DNA from: Chrysomallon squamiferum
Lineage: Eukaryota > Mollusca > Gastropoda > Neomphalida > Peltospiridae
Assembly: GCA_012295275.1 (NCBI GenBank)
Contig: CM022674.1
Location: 17,267,214-17,331,213 of the forward strand
Length of the DNA stretch: 64,000 bases
Direction: 5' to 3'
The translations under genes were made by a program, and so were the position numbers. Below the pieces are notes generated by a model that was not told the DNA's origin, did no database searches, and saw nothing but the letters and a program-made list of their open reading frames with translations. Every line of letters starts with the position of its first letter. Position 1 is the stretch's first letter. Positions 14,422 through 26,990 of this stretch are shown here, piece by piece.

Positions 14422-15074
14422 GTCATAATAATACTAACAATAATGTGTGTATGATTAAGTATTTATCTAGTAAAGTTGTTAGGAAGCATATTTTAAACGT
14501 AATGTGACCTGTGAAAACAAATCAAACAACTAAATAAACAATGTCTGCCTGTCTTGCTGTATGTAAAAATTGCTGTGACATGAATAACGCTACTTCTACT
14601 TAAAATCGCAAATTATCCGTCATTTGAGACACAGTTATGGATGATAAATACCATCAAATCATTTGGGAAATCTTTATCTGTCATTCTTATGTAAGATGCA
14701 AGTAATTTAAGAAGAATAAGCCAATATAATCCATACTCAAACACAAGGCATATAACAGGAATTTTGGTCCGCCATGACACTTTAGCGATAAAACGCCGAG
14801 ATGACCGTGTTTCACGAGGTAAAGAATACAATTAGCATGTTTGCAGCCTCTTGATACAATTTCAAACAATAAAATAAAAATACGAATTGATTGTATACTG
14901 TGAAATATATAACCAATAGAAACTACAAAAAACAATATAGTGTAAATTTTCCTTACCAGCAGAAGTGACACAATTTATTCGCCATCTCCTCGCTCTGTGA
15001 ATCACCCAGCAATGAACTACTTTGTGTAGCTTTCAGAGTACTCCGGGCAGACACTGTTTATTTATTTATTTATT

Positions 15075-15140
<66 letters not shown>

Positions 15141-15668
15141 TATTTGATTTTCGGGTACAATTTTTTTAACTACATTCGGAATATAATTCAAGTGCCTAAC
15201 ACGCCTACCTCTCAAGTTTAATCTTGTGTATGTACATTGTTCTGAAAACAGTTTTTTCTAGGTCACTGTTTTATCTGTATACTTTATCACTGAGACTCGG
15301 TTAAAATGTCAGTCTATTTTGTAAGTGTGTCATATTTCTGAAAGCTGATTGCAGGTTTAAGTCAGAAACATAATGGGTGGATTAACGATAATGTTCAATA
15401 AAATTATAAAACTACTGTACATGAAAAGTAAAACTGATATGAAATAAATATTTAAAATTTACTTTTTACTCTCTCATATGTAAGGGTTTTTCTAATTAAA
15501 TTAAGTAGGCCTAAGTAAAAAAAAAACAAAAAAAACAACAAACAATTGACGTCTTATGACTGAAACACTTTAAAGTCGAATAAATAAACGGGCACAGTAA
15601 TAGGAAGAAAGGTGAATGTGTTATTATATTGACAGTTAAAATTATATAGAATATATATATGTATATAT
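12236..15668 (+). repeat. Three 1.4-1.5 kb repeat units plus a partial unit (set 2)
   Basis: Same family as 2640-5862. Landmark blocks start at about 12240, 13670 and 15210, and the 'aagtaggcctaagta' block is at 12506, 13954 and 15505, with a partial extra copy near 14193. AAT/ATT/TTTA microsatellites at 12793-12895, 13525-13605, 14390-14420 and 15055-15140 cap the units. No gene seen. Confidence 0.65.
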
Positions 15669-17166
15669 CTAAGAGACTCTTTCCTGCTAAATAATAAAGG
15701 AAAAAGAAAAGATGATTATTAGCAGGGGTTTTGCCTCCATATTTATTTTTATTTGATTATGTTTCGTAGCTCCATATCGCTGTTGTAATTGCTATTCTTC
15801 CATTCTAACTAGTGCTCCACGGTTGATGTGTTAGAACTCGGTAAGTTTGTATGGTATCAGTGAAACCGTCTCTTATCCCAGTTACCCAGAATGCAATGTT
15901 CTTCCCAGTTATTACACAATTTACTCTTGTATAAAAATCCATTGAGAAGAATTTATGAATTGCGTTATGAAGAAATGAACATACTCTGTCATTACTATTT
16001 ATATGTAGTTGACTTCACTAAGTTAAACTGTTAATAATGAGAGAGAGATCGTTTTCATTATAATACTTACTTAAGTTAAAACAAAGCAACTGATAGAGGT
16101 TTAACTGTTCATACTAGAATATTAATTAATTTCCCAGTTATTAATCCCAACACAAAAGCCTTCAACGATAATCCCACGATCATGTGACATACACAAACAA
16201 TCAAATAAAGTATTTTATTAATATGATTTACTGAAAATGAAAATAAAAACTTCTTGAGTGCATAACAATCATACATGAAAATTTGCTGTGACTGTTTTTC
16301 ATAATAAAATATTTTAGAACGCCACTTACCAAAAATAAAATGTCAAAGTTTATAAAACATAGAAATACGTGTATGTTAATTAATATTAACACATATTTAC
16401 TAGATTAAAAATATACATCTCAGATATACACGTAAAGAGAGTATGTAAACTGGTACAAAATTTATAAAATTTAAGATTTTTATTTGCGTATACAAGAAGA
16501 TATTTTCGTGAATTATTAAATTATCTTAAGTGATTATTGCACTAATGTTACAGGGGCTTGCTTTATCAATAAGTATAGTGATTGTGTAACAGCTGTGGTA
16601 TAACAGATATGAGACAAGTGTTTGTATATTTAGATATACACATCACATTCCAACAGTGGTCAATGACCGAGGTATGAAAGTTCAATGTGTGTGCGTGTGT
16701 GTTTGTGTGTTTGAGTTTGTGTGTGTGTTGTTGCCAGTGTCATTAAAATACATACATAAATAAAAACTGAAAAAGATATTAAATGTACATTTAATCATTA
16801 TTAATTTTCAAATGTCTTAACCTTTGGATCCTGGTCATTATTAAATTAAAAGCCAGGAAATCAACACTATAAAACACATATTCCACAAACTAATAACCAC
16901 AACATGAGGAACTGTTATGAACGAAATTGGTTGGGTGTAAATTGAGACATAGAGCATACATAATTCATCTCCAAAGACTTAAATGTTTATTAACTATTCT
17001 GGTGTCAGATGTTGGCACAAGGTGTACTTGGCAGTCCCAGGTGTTGTGGTGAAAGTTACCTAGTTTACCTTTACTGTGTACAAAATCAGTGTGTTAGGTT
17101 GAGGTATATATATATATAACACACACACACACACACACACACACATGGTTATAAATATAGATATAC

Positions 17167-17201
<35 letters not shown>

Positions 17202-17595
17202 TTATTACAGTCTCTGACATCACTAACAATTATATACATACTGCACATTGCCCCATATAATTTGATGATGTTAACAAATATTTACACATACTGCACTTAC
17301 AACAGTATTTTCCAGTTCTAAACAGCTGTGGTAGAAGGTAGAATATTTGAGGAATGTTGGGTAAAATGTTTGTGTTCCCTATTTATTTTTCACAACATTA
17401 ACACATTTGAAGAAATGTTAATAATAACAATAAACCAAATATTCGTAAGTTTAATACATTATTTAACTCTTAAAAAAACTGTTCTTCAAATGATTTCTAT
17501 TTTCTGCAGTCTAATGATGAATTTTTTCAAATCCTTTGGCTGATGTATTGATATATTGTATGTATTTTATTACTATGTACATGACTGTAAATCCT
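15669..17595. repeat. Noncoding block shared with 5863-7830
   Basis: Second copy of the block, with cleaner homopolymers than the first. It includes TG-rich (16687-16730), CA (17120-17145) and TA (17168-17196) tracts. No supported exon. Confidence 0.6.
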
Positions 17596-18600
17596 CCGAG
17601 GCTGAGTGCTATTTAAAGTTTATTATGAACTTATGGTAACCTGCAAAACAGTTTTTCTATCAGGATTAATATTGGTGTTAGCATTCGACTTAAGTTTAAC
17701 GACTTCGTTAGCGTTAGGTTTAGAGTTAACGATGGAAGCTGGGTTAGGGTTAGTGATAGAGTTAGGGTTATTTAAATTTTATTATGAGTGTTATGATAAT
17801 GTGCAATATAATCTGAGGTCACGGTTGGAACTAGCCTTACTGTAAGAATTAATTTTGGGGACATGAGTAGGATTAGGTTCAGAAGTTGAGATATGGTTAG
17901 AGTTAGGGTTAGAGTTAGGGTTAGGGTGAGTGTTAGGGATAGAGGCTGGGTTAGGGTTAGGATTACAGCTAGGATTATTTAAATTGTATTATGAGTGTTA
18001 TGATAATATGCAATATAATTTGAGGGACTTGTGTAGGTTTAGATATATATGTTGAGCTAGGGTTAGGTTTACGGTTACGGTTAGAGTTAGGGGTTTTACA
18101 TTTCATTATGAGTGTTAAGATAGTACACAAAATAATTTGAGGGTCACGATTGGAAGTAGCGATAGGGTAATAATTAATGTTGGGGAAGGGTAGGGCTAGG
18201 TTTAGAAGTTGAGCTAATGTTTGAGTCAGGATTAAGGTTTGGGTTAGAGCTAGGGTTAGGGTGAGAGTTATTTTAATTTTATTATGAGTCTTAATAATCT
18301 GCAAAACAGTTTTTTTTCTGTCAGGTTTAGTACTAGGGTTAGCATTAGAATTAACTTTAATGACTTCGTTAGGGTTATGTTTAGAGTTAGGCATAGAGTC
18401 AGGGTTAGGGTTAGGGTTACGGTTAGGGTTATTTAAATTTCATTATGAGTGTTAATATAATGTGTAAAAAATGGGAGTAGCGTTAGGGTAAGATTTAATG
18501 TTGGGACTTGGGTAGGATTAGGTTTATAAGTTGAACTAGGGTCAAGATCAGAGTTACAATTAGGGCGAGTGTTATTTAAAGTTTATTATGAGTCTGATCA
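17596..18600 (+). repeat. Degenerate telomere-like satellite (copy 2)
   Basis: About seven spacer units of the type TTATTTAAATTTTATTATGA start near 17606, 17763, 17976, 18095, 18269, 18430 and 18569. They are linked by GTTAGGGTTAGGG-like stretches. Apparent Asn/Pro-rich reading frames on the - strand are translations of this repeat. Confidence 0.75.
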
Positions 18601-19814
18601 TAATCTGCCTGTGCTCGATACACTGTCCCAATAAATGTAGAAGTTAATTTCACTGAGAACTAATCACAAACATTTAATTGAAAATTAATAATCCTTAAAG
18701 ATAATTAGTATTAATAACCAAATATGAAATACTAATTATAATAATAAATTTCATTTGATTTAAACTGTAGAATAATTATTACATCATAATTATTATCTAT
18801 ACGAAAATTTAAAACAGTAATTGTTATCAATATCATAATTTTAAATGGTATTAAAAATAACAAATTACATTTAATTTAAAATGCACATAAATATAATAAT
18901 TTTTACATCATAATTATTATAAACAGGAAAATGTAAAATAATAGTTATAATAACAAATCAGGAATAAGCTAAACACTTACAATGACTGATAAATCAGTCA
19001 GGATTTAATGCCTAACGTGAAATTATTGTGACCTGTGATCACAAAAAAAGCCTCAATTTCATCTAATTTTACAACAGGTCAGTTCTTTCACATTTAGTGT
19101 CAATAATGACCTCAAAGATGAAAGTGAAAAGTCTTTCATCCATATGTAACAATTACTATAATAACATATTAATAATAAGCCAATATAATTGATTTTTATG
19201 AATATGCAAGTGTCAAATATTACCAATAAGCATATTTATCATTATTAGTAAAATAATATATTGTGAATTCTAATAAAAACTCAAACAATAACGTATTATA
19301 AATATGCAAATTAAAGTAATTATTATAATAATCCATTATATCATGTTTCTTTATGAATATTTATGAACATTAAAATAGAGAGATAAATAAACATTTAAAT
19401 GAAAAAATAAATAAATAAATTTAATTAAATATTTTGTTTTTATTAAAGAGATAATACTGAATATTTTCAAATCTAGAATCAACAATGGCAGAACTTTCAA
19501 ATATTTTTCTTCACAAAATACATGTTATATCAGCAGCGAGGAATCATTTACAAACTGTTGTATACAGTATACAACACATACAACAGTATTTATATAAATT
19601 CACACAAACAAGCACGAATGTGAAAAAGACATGGTTGCTGAAACCGGGATCGATCTTTTAATCTACAGGTATCAGGTGAAAGTTTCCGATATCAGTAATA
19701 GTTCAAATTTTTAAAAATATTAATTTATATTTATCTTTATCCAGAACAAGAATTAAAATTTAAAAAATTTAAAAAAATTAAAACCCAGCAGCTATTGCTT
19801 ATGTAAATTTACAT
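18601..19814 (-). repeat. AT-rich 3' flank of the FReD family (copy 1)
   Basis: Begins with a block like 'ctgtactgggcaccctatt' (here degraded) and continues as TAATTAT-rich DNA. The same block is found at 26290-26990 and 47041-48810. It lies downstream of the FReD pseudogene on the - strand. No coding potential seen. Confidence 0.6.
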
Positions 19815-20143
19815 TTCCAACAGTTTTAGTTTAAAGCAGAAGATGGTCCAATTTTCATTACAGTTTTAGTTCAAAACAGAAGATGGTAGAATTTTCCTCA
19901 CAGTTTTAGTTCAAAACTGAATATGGTTGAAGTTTCATTACAGTTTCAATTTAAAATAGAAGATGGTCGAATTTTCGTCAAAGCTTTAGTACAAAACTAA
20001 AGACGGTAGAATTTACATTAGTTTTAGTTCAAAACAGAAGATGGTCGAATTTTCATTACAGTTTTAATTTAAAATAGCAGATGATCGAATTTTCGCTACA
20101 GTTTTAGTTCAAAACTGAAGATGGTCGAATTTTCATTACAGTT
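19815..20143 (-). repeat. 40-bp minisatellite downstream of FReD copy 1
   Basis: About eight imperfect 40-bp units of the type CAGTTTTAGTTCAAAACTGA + AGATGGTCGAATTTTCATTA. Read on the - strand, a unit spells T-V-M-K-I-R-P-S-S-V-L-N-stop, the C-terminus of the adjacent FReD exon. The array therefore looks like an amplification of the gene's own 3' coding end into its 3' flank or UTR. Confidence 0.85.
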
Positions 20144-20498
20144 TTAGTTTAAAACTGAAGAAGGTCGAATTTTTATTATTGTTTTCTTCAGCGAATAATA
20201 GTCGCCTCTCCATGGCCTCCATGTGATTCCTTCACCAAAGAGTTCATTGGTTCCGTTGAGGTACAAACCGTTCAGATTGGAAGCCTGACACTTATTGTAC
20301 CACCAGGCTCCCTTATATTTCACAGCACATGTACTTCCATTGTCCTTTGTAGAGAATCTCATTCCGTTGAGTATCCACCTTTCTCTACTAGGGTTGATGA
20401 AAGTGTCACCTGAAAATAAAATTACTACTAAAATGATGCCACTGGTCATAAAAAAATAACTTTTAAAAATGGTTTAATTGTTTCTTTTTTGGTGAAAT

Positions 20499-20499
20499 A

Positions 20500-20541
<42 letters not shown>
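20499..20541. repeat. (TA)n microsatellite
   Basis: TA tract in the last intron of FReD pseudogene copy 1, followed by CA/TA-mixed sequence. Confidence 0.9.
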
Positions 20542-20550
<9 letters not shown>

Positions 20551-22227
20551 TATACATATACATATATATAGGTAAATTTTAATTTGCACAAACAAATGTA
20601 CGAACACTTATACTGCTTTGTCTATTTAAATAAATATATCATTAGCTACATGCACACATATAAATATATTGTTTTCTCAGTGTGTTTTTTTTTTTTTTTT
20701 TTGTTTAGTTCATTTCTTATATTATTTATATTGACACTGTTTATTGTCTATTTCTAAATATATATACTATTTTACTTGTCTTAAACTATAGTTTGTACCT
20801 ATATGAATCTACTAATTATACGTTTGTCCAATTTTCTTATAACTTATAAAAAATCGAAGTTTATCTCTCGCTGCAAAAATGTATCATTTTTACCGAGGAA
20901 AAAGAAAATGTTATTTTGCTTGTTATTGTTCTGATTGTTTAAAATGTGGTATATTTATTTAAAAAATGTATTGGAATTCTACTTATTTATTTATTTATTT
21001 ATTTATCTTCTTTTGTGTTGCTTGATTTAATTTAGAAAATTCGAATCTTTTTCTTCTTCTTGACATTCGAATGATTATGATTGTTATTGGGTTTTTTCCA
21101 ATCACCTGCATATCCGCTGTATTTTTCCACTGACTAGCGATAAAAACCATCTCTTCCACTTACTGAGACATTTTTGTAGACGGCAAAGGTCGTGTTTCCT
21201 TCAAAATCTTCCAAGTCAATGCTTAGATCGTAAAAACCCTGTCTGGTCAAGCAATGTATGTTTTCGTTTCCTGGCAAGATAAATCAGATCGATCAATCTA
21301 CCTTTTGATCAATTAGAAACTATCGAGGTATTTATTTATTTATGTATTCGTTTATTTATATTGTATTCTATTGATTTTATTTAACGTAATTCAATTAAAG
21401 ATTCTTTTCAGCTTCTTTTTACTCATATTCACTTGTGTGTGTGTATCTTTATTTATGTATTTTAATGATTTATTGTTCATTACCTAACCAGAATTCGTTA
21501 GTTAATGAACCAAATCCGTCTCTGTATTCTTGCCTCGTTCTGTAGAAGTTTTCGGATAAGCATGTCCGTCTGTGAAATACCTGAACATCAAAAGAAGAGA
21601 AAAAGAAACGAAAACATATTTGGAGACACAATAAAACATTCATGAATAAAGCGAATAACATTCGTGAATAAAAGATGAAAACAGAAAACAGAGAGAGATG
21701 AAATAAATAATATATGAAATAAAAACGATAGAAGAATTAATAAAGGCATTGCTCAAACTTACAAGCCAACCGCTATCATTGTCAGATATTTCGCAGTACG
21801 CCCTGATTGGGCTGCCGTTGTCACGTGGTACAACTGTATAAACTCCGCTTGTTTTACCTCCATCCATAATTATCTCTACAAAATCAGAAAGAACAATTGC
21901 TGTATTAACAATAATATTAATTGTCTTTTCTCATTCATAGTGAATATCGTCTGTAACAATAACATTAATCTTCTCTAAACAGTCAGAGGGAACACTTTCT
22001 ATAATAACAACATTAATTACATCCACACAGGTCAGAGGGACACTTTCTATAATAATTTCATTAGTTAGCCCTACACAGTCAGAGGAACACTTTCTCTAAT
22101 AATTACATTAGTTAGCTCTACGCAGTCAGAGGAACACTTTCTATAATAATTACATTAGTTAGCTCTACACAGTCAGAGGAACACCTTCTTTATAATAATG
22201 TTATACAACTGTTATTATTTGTATTAC

Positions 22228-22263
<36 letters not shown>

Positions 22264-22355
22264 CATCATTAGTAGTAGTAGTAATGATAGTGATAATTTA
22301 TTATGATAGTAATAATAATAATAATAATAATCATAATAATAATAATAATAATAAA
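22228..22355. repeat. ATT/AAT compound microsatellite
   Basis: Tracts of ATT then AAT in intron 1 of FReD pseudogene copy 1. Confidence 0.9.
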
Positions 22356-22929
22356 AGTAATAAAAATAATAACAGCTATAATAGTCGTGATACTAAAAGT
22401 ACCATTATAACATAATCAATAGTGAAACTTGTAGTAGATAATGTATGTAAAATCGGCATCGCCAATGTGGTATTAAAGGAATAACAAATATATAAAAAAA
22501 CAAAGCCTGATTGCAATGAATATACATAGTAATAGTAAATAAATAACGGAATACGTATATAAATAAACAAATCTAAAGAGAGAAAATCACAAACGAATAC
22601 GGATACATCATACCATGTGATTCTGTTTCTGCCTCGCTAACAAACGAAAGAGATGTCTAGTTTTCATTGTACAGAGAACACATGCCGTTGCCTTTGTTGT
22701 ATACGAAACCTTAACAGCCGACATAGCTGGAACATTCTGTGAAACAGTGGAGTTTACTGGACACGTTCAATTCTTTTGAAGGATCTTCTGCAGGTTTTTT
22801 TTTTTTGTACTGTGGTAAGTTTCGAAAAGTCTTACGAGTACTAAGCACACAATTGGCAATAGAAACAATGGTTATCACAAATGCTAAAACGCAGAATCGT
22901 ATTCCGAGCATCATTCTCAGTATCTGCAT

Positions 22930-24150
22930 TTTATCAATGCTGAATTTGGCTATCTTCTCTTCAGAACAAAATCAGTGTAATTATATAAAGAGATTTTAAA
23001 TGTTATTTCACAGAGACAAATAAGCTGTTATTAATTTCTACTAAATTTTCGAAGGAATTTCACAAGATCTGTTTCTGTTTCAAACAGAATCAACAATTAA
23101 CATCAAACAACAGCTGACAAATATTTTGTAAAAGTTTCCAGAGGTTTGAAAATCTTACGAAAAGTGCTGGTTATTTTCTTAAAGAATTGTTCCTCGTACA
23201 ACCACACGTGTTAAATTCAATCAATCAATCTCGTTCTGATTACAGAACCTTGTTGCTGTATCGGCTTCTATCTAATTATAAATCTAGAGTATTTCATTTT
23301 ACTGTCGCTGGCAATCAAACTAACTAAATCCTCAATCACATTAACCGTATGACATAAACTTCTGTTTACTACTGAGAGCTGAAGTATTTGATGCTACGGT
23401 GAATATGATTAATGTAATTAATAATGTAGTGGTTATGTGACTCTTTGTTTTGTTTTCCTTTTTTGTTATAGTTATCTTTGGATGGTGTTTCTTTTGCTTG
23501 CAAATGGATTTTATAGAAAAATATATCACTTGAACAAGAAACATTTCTTAATTTTCCAGGATTTCAGTAACCCTTTTGTCCGTCTATCCACCAATGTATC
23601 ATCGATCTACCTCCTGGAAGAATCAGAGCATATAGGATTTTCCACACTGACAGTTTTAAAGCCTCCGCCGCTTAATGAAATCCGCTTGTTAAATTTTACA
23701 GCTGTTATTGTGGATATAAAACAGCAGTAAACTCCAGCTGCAAACGTCGCGTCCGACTGAAACACAGTGGCCAGGAGCTGACACGTTGTTGCTGTTCCCA
23801 AACGTCTGTTAGTCTTAATAAATGTTCAGACACGATTTCATGATGGTGATTATTAGTATCTCATCTACAACAGTCTATTCCATCTCTAATATGTGATGTA
23901 ATCTTCGATTCGTTAAAACGATGTCATTCAGACTTCACTTCAAGTGTTCGCCCAGCTGCCAAGATAATGGTGTGAATGACGAACGATTTCTTTTGAGTTT
24001 TCATTCCGCTCTTCCAGATTGATCAAAATGGTGATCACTTAAATGTTTAAATAATAAATAAAGTAAAATAAAACGAATGTATATCAATACGTAATGTTAT
24101 ATCTTTTTGGATGAACTAAAGGCTTCTAACAATTTCAAGAGTGAATCCGA
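22930..24150. other. 5' flank of FReD pseudogene copy 1; no gene seen
   Basis: The first few hundred bases resemble the 5' flanks of the other FReD copies (43974 onward and 51529 onward). The rest is unique-looking. Short open frames here have no recognisable motifs. Confidence 0.5.
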
Positions 24151-24289
24151 CAGGACCTTTCATAGTAAAAATGAATATGCATAACCTAAACACATATTAT
24201 GACACAATCTTAATGTACAGTAATCACTCAACGAAACAAAAAAGTAATTAGGCTGCATTTTTGCTAAAGTATCAAGTATGGCCATTTTA

Positions 24290-25006
24290 TTAAACGAAGA
24301 AATTATACATGTAGTTACAGATGACAATGATAATACCGGCCTTGTTGGCGCAGTGGTTAAGCCATAAGCTAACAGGCTGGTAGGTACTGGTTTCGCTCCC
24401 CGGTATATCATATAAATGTGTTCTGTTAACAGGAGTACATGGTATCCTCTGTTCCATCTCTTTGTAACTTGCAAACAATACATTACTCTTTTTATAAACA
24501 TCAACCGTGTCTTTCATGTTGTCTTTGGTAACTATACCAGTCGAAAACAGTTTCCGTATTTGTTCTCCTTTAGACAGTCCTTTTGCCTGGGAGAACGAAC
24601 ACATCTTTGGATAATTGATGAACAGTCAGAGGTTCATCGTTTAAACCTCTTGTAGCTAACATGGCAAACGCCCCTTCATAACATTCTGCTGCTATGTGCG
24701 GACTTCTTTCATTTCAGCATTTTCTGACGTCAGTCAAGATCTGTTGCATCTGATCAGTCGTCACAGAGTTGTCTGCAATAGGCGCTGCATAGTACTGTTC
24801 TGGTTTCTACAATCATTATTTAACGTTTTATAAACATGATGAGATAGTCATAGTGGTCCTTTTTGTGTACGCTGCATCAAACCAGTCGATTAAATCAGTT
24901 ACTTTTGTGGTATGTTATCACAGTATAACACGGTGGTCACCAGCACTAAGTCAGCAGCAATTTGCACAGCGCATTCACTGAGACTGGACCGATGTTCATG
25001 GATCCT
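24290..25006 (-). pseudogene. Unrecognised coding remnants, frameshifted
   Basis: Several protein-like pieces occur in order on the - strand, in changing frames. One around 24890-25003 includes SECAVQIAADLVLVTTVLYC. It appears to continue one frame over as TKVTDLIDWFDAAYTKR (about 24845-24900). A piece around 24590-24710 includes AAECYEGAFAMLATRGLND. A last piece (about 24405-24600) includes KGEQIRKLFSTGIVTKDNMK. Composition is that of real protein, but stops and frame changes separate the pieces and the SINE head interrupts the last one. I do not recognise the family. It may be the 3' part of the secreted gene starting at 25823, or a separate mobile-element remnant. Confidence 0.35.
24334..24413 (+). 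mobile_element. tRNA-derived SINE head
   Basis: RNA polymerase III promoter boxes are spaced as in a tRNA: A box TGGCGCAGTGG at 24346-24356 and B box-like GGTTTCGCTCC at 24389-24399. The intervening 'ggttaagccataagctaaca' resembles tRNA-derived SINEs common in mollusc genomes (from memory). The acceptor stem does not fold into an intact tRNA, so I call a SINE head and not a tRNA gene. It overlaps the end of a - strand open stretch. Confidence 0.6.
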
Positions 25007-25440
25007 AGAATAAAAATGTACAAGCATTTATACTAATTATTCTCGTTAATATCTACATAAAAATGTGTATTTAATATTAAATGCATTAATAATTAAACTG
25101 AATAATGTAACACTGAGGTTTGCAGAAAAGTATGACACCCAGCTGATTCTCGTGTGCCGTTCTTTAAATACAATAAACCCATTAGATTTTTTGAAACTGA
25201 ATGAAGACACTAATAGACTAAACTTGAAGTAGGTGATCATTTTTGTTTTCAAGATTTATTGATTTAACGCCAGAACTCGAAAAAATAATCACCTATCTCG
25301 TTCATTTTGAGGCTCACTCCTCTGCAAATGTCACGTGACCGATCACCAACAGACGGGCCTTCAGTACACATTACACCCAGTGGTTAGAACAGTATAATTC
25401 ACTTAGACATTTTCCTGATGCTAAAATATTTATTACATAC

Positions 25441-25476
25441 CTGCAGTATTCGATGAACTGGGACAAGCATTATTAG
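25441..25476 (-). CDS. Second small exon of the secreted-type gene
   Basis: 36 nt bounded by TTTCCAG and GTATGT. It completes the split Ala codon from the signal exon and adds NNACPSSSNTA. It is in phase with the upstream exon but has no clearly matching downstream exon. Confidence 0.4.
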
Positions 25477-25759
25477 CTGGAAAGGGCAAAAAATACAACA
25501 AATATTGATCAATTTTGGATGAACAGTAGAACTATTAAAGATATTCTAAAGATATTTATTGAACAAAAATAACAAGTTATATTCTACGATAAGGTATTGG
25601 AAAAATAAACAAAGTTATATTTATGTTAACATATGACAATAATAACAACGTTATATTTTTATATATCCAACTACAGTGTAAACGACGTATATTTACGTTT
25701 AAACAAAACAGCAGAAACAAAGCTAACTTATATACTGTGTAAATAACATAAATACTTAC

Positions 25760-25823
25760 CATGGAAAACATAAGCTAACACTGCACACAATAAAAAGATC
25801 TGCCATGCAATGTAGGTCTTCAT
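25760..25823 (-). CDS. Signal-peptide exon of an unrecognised secreted protein
   Basis: ATG at 25823-25821 opens a 21-residue signal-type sequence: MKTYIAWQ, then a hydrophobic core IFLLCAVLAYVF. It ends in a strong donor (CATG|GTAAGT). It joins in phase to a small exon at 25441-25476 that encodes ANNACPSSSNTA with a donor GTATGT. The next candidate exon (25003 downward) does not match the phase. The gene may be incomplete or decayed. Confidence 0.5.
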
Positions 25824-26289
25824 ATTTTCTATTGTTTAAACTATTACGTTAACGTCTTGCTAACAACTGTATTACGAAAGTAATCCACGTAGTAAAGAAT
25901 CATGGAAATTGTTGTTAAATGTTATGTAGTGAAGTATTAAACTTGATGTACCAGGAAGTATTTACACCTTGAGTATGAATGCATGTGTACAATTTTTATA
26001 CCTGGGCCATAAAATTCACTCTGCCTGTGTTTGAAATAAACTCACAAATATTGTGAATAAATGTTTTTATTTTACACTAGTTTCACTTTCTTTCCATTGG
26101 TTATTAATAAAGACAAGTAACAATTGATTCAAAAGTTAAAAAGATTTTTTATTCACAAAAATCATCATTATTAACTGATTTACAACAGATTTATTTAAAA
26201 AATGGTTAACAAACAAATCGAAGATATTTTACAAATTATTAAAAGGATAATGAGCAAACAGTTTGGAATGATTTTTCATTCTCAATGTT
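25824..26289. other. Intergenic; partly shared with 46.4-47.0 kb
   Basis: Segments around 'atttacaccttgagtatgaa' and 'ctgtgtttgaaat' recur near 46410 and 46800, so part of this flank belongs to the duplicated FReD neighbourhood. No gene seen. Confidence 0.45.
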
Positions 26290-26990
26290 CACTCATGCCT
26301 GTACTGGGCACCCTATTCGAGTAAATTTAGAAGTTAATTTCACTGATAATTAATTACAAACATTTAAATGAAAATTAATAATCATTAAACATAATTATTA
26401 TTAATAAGCAAATATGAAATACTAATTATAATAACACATTTAATTATTACCTATAACAGGTACATTTAATTTAAAATGCATGTATGTAAAATAATTGTTA
26501 AATCATAATTATTTTCAGTACGAAAATGTAAACTAATAATTATCATAACAAATTAGGAATAAGCTGAACACTCACAATGACTGTTTTATGGCTAAACACA
26601 AAGCCTGGAATTCATCTAGTTTTATCACAGTTCAGTTTTTTCCCTTTAGTGGTTTAATAATGTGTTATGAATCTGCTAATGTAAAAATATTGTAACAGTA
26701 ATCTGTCGTGAATAGGGAAGTAAAAGCAATTGTTATACTAAAATATTATGAATGTGCAAATTAAAGTATTATGCTAATATATTATGAATATACAAATTAA
26801 AGTATTATGCTAATATATTATGAATATACAAATTAAAGTAACTTTTGTAACAATTAGGAATGCGGAAAAACAAAATATTTATTACGTATTTGTTTGTTTT
26901 TTCTGAATATTCAAATGTAAAATATAACAAATTATGAATGATCAAATGTTAACTGAAAAAAGACAAATAAAAATGTATTACAACTTTCTT
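26290..26990 (-). repeat. Orphan copy of the FReD 3' flank
   Basis: Starts with 'ctgtactgggcaccctattc' and follows 18601-19440 and 47069-47960 block by block. No FReD exons lie next to it, which suggests a partial duplication or loss of the associated gene. Confidence 0.6.

Larger units (their letters stand above)
20144..22929 (-). pseudogene. PAN/apple + fibrinogen-domain secreted protein, pseudogene copy 1
   Basis: Five exons on the - strand: 22614-22929 (signal peptide and Cys-rich PAN-like region), 21763-21899, 21484-21580, 21106-21270 and 20144-20409 (FReD). All five match the exon lengths of the intact gene at 49-51.5 kb (316, 137, 97, 165 and 266 nt), and every GT/AG site and phase is kept. 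It is nevertheless disabled. TAA at 22711-22713 replaces a Lys codon in the PAN-like region, and TAG at 21134-21136 replaces a Leu codon in the FReD. Exon 2 also loses the first FReD cysteine (DC becomes DF), and exon 3 has Trp to Arg and Asp-Gly to Cys-Leu changes. The last exon remains fully open. This is a recently inactivated family member, unless the stops are sequencing errors. Confidence 0.85.

Noticed and set aside
17606-18394. Open frames on both strands (Leu- or Asn/Pro-rich)
   Set aside because: Produced by the telomere-like satellite; there is no splice context and no conserved motif.
17700-18450. True chromosome end
   Set aside because: TTAGGG runs are short and degenerate, with spacers and unique sequence on both sides.
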